5,952 bases of DNA from an uncultured Candidatus Peregrinibacteria bacterium. Its GTDB lineage: Bacteria > Patescibacteriota > Gracilibacteria > CAIRYL01. The notes beneath the pieces were generated by a model, which saw nothing but the letters and a program-made list of their open reading frames with translations, was not told where the DNA came from and ran no database searches. This document shows positions 5,928 through 5,952 of this stretch, one piece after another. Location of the stretch: positions 1-5,952 of the forward strand of contig CAIRYL010000120.1 in NCBI GenBank assembly GCA_903882825.1, read 5' to 3'. The position numbers were made by a program, and so were the translations under genes. How positions within the stretch are numbered: the first letter of the stretch is position 1; each line of letters begins with the position of its first letter.

Positions 5928-5952
5928 TAAAAAAAGTGTTTTAAAAAATTAT
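5866..5952 (-). other. Uncertain 5' end of the cell-wall enzyme gene, with out-of-frame signal-peptide-like segment
   Basis: In the coding frame an early TAA (5951-5949) leaves TTG at 5927 as the first usable start, giving MVLPFPFPSSRQFFVF, which lacks a basic n-region and a clean cleavage site. A different frame is open from the window edge to TAG at 5872-5870 and reads FCLSLFPLLGNFLFFLA, after LKH, much more like a signal peptide core ending in Ala. A one-base slip near 5870-5880 would join the two frames. T-rich DNA gives hydrophobic residues in any frame, so this is not proof. Confidence 0.35.

Overview
The window is AT-rich bacterial DNA with two large genes, both on the minus strand. 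They are separated by a 411-base spacer that carries a REP-type palindrome and a short tandem-repeat array. Both reading frames run through hundreds of codons without an in-frame TGA, so the ordinary bacterial code fits. Low GC, Phe/Lys/Asn-rich proteins, very large poorly conserved multidomain exported-type proteins, weak Shine-Dalgarno signals and a non-ATG start would suit a Patescibacteria/CPR-type genome. That taxonomic guess is inference only, since no marker gene is present.

Reading in the direction of transcription (high to low coordinates), the first gene (5927-1947) encodes a 1326-residue protein that looks like a modular cell-wall enzyme. It has an unrecognised N-terminal region, a Pro/Ala/Thr linker, a roughly 110-residue repeat domain (copy A), a possible degenerate copy, a poly-Glu tract and an SGNH/GDSL-type esterase domain. 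These are followed by repeat domain copy B, a second Pro/Ala/Thr linker and a C-terminal MltB-like (SLT_2/GH103) lytic transglycosylase domain. Esterase plus transglycosylase in one chain suggests coupled removal of an acyl group from, and cleavage of, peptidoglycan. Its N-terminus is uncertain: the only plausible in-frame start is a TTG next to the window edge, and a signal-peptide-like segment lies in another frame.

The spacer (1536-1946) holds a near-perfect REP-like hairpin, five 20-bp tandem units that appear to derive from one arm of that palindrome, and a good extended -10 promoter for the next gene, with a 12-base direct repeat around its expected transcription start.

The second gene (1535-1, cut by the window edge) starts with more than 400 residues of unrecognised sequence and then enters a tyrosine recombinase (Xer/phage integrase) catalytic domain. 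The first catalytic Arg and the beta-hairpin Lys are visible; the remaining catalytic residues would lie outside the window. This arrangement is unlike ordinary XerC/D or phage integrases, which carry only a short SAM-like domain before the catalytic domain.

No tRNA, rRNA, CRISPR array, insertion sequence or convincing intrinsic terminator was found.
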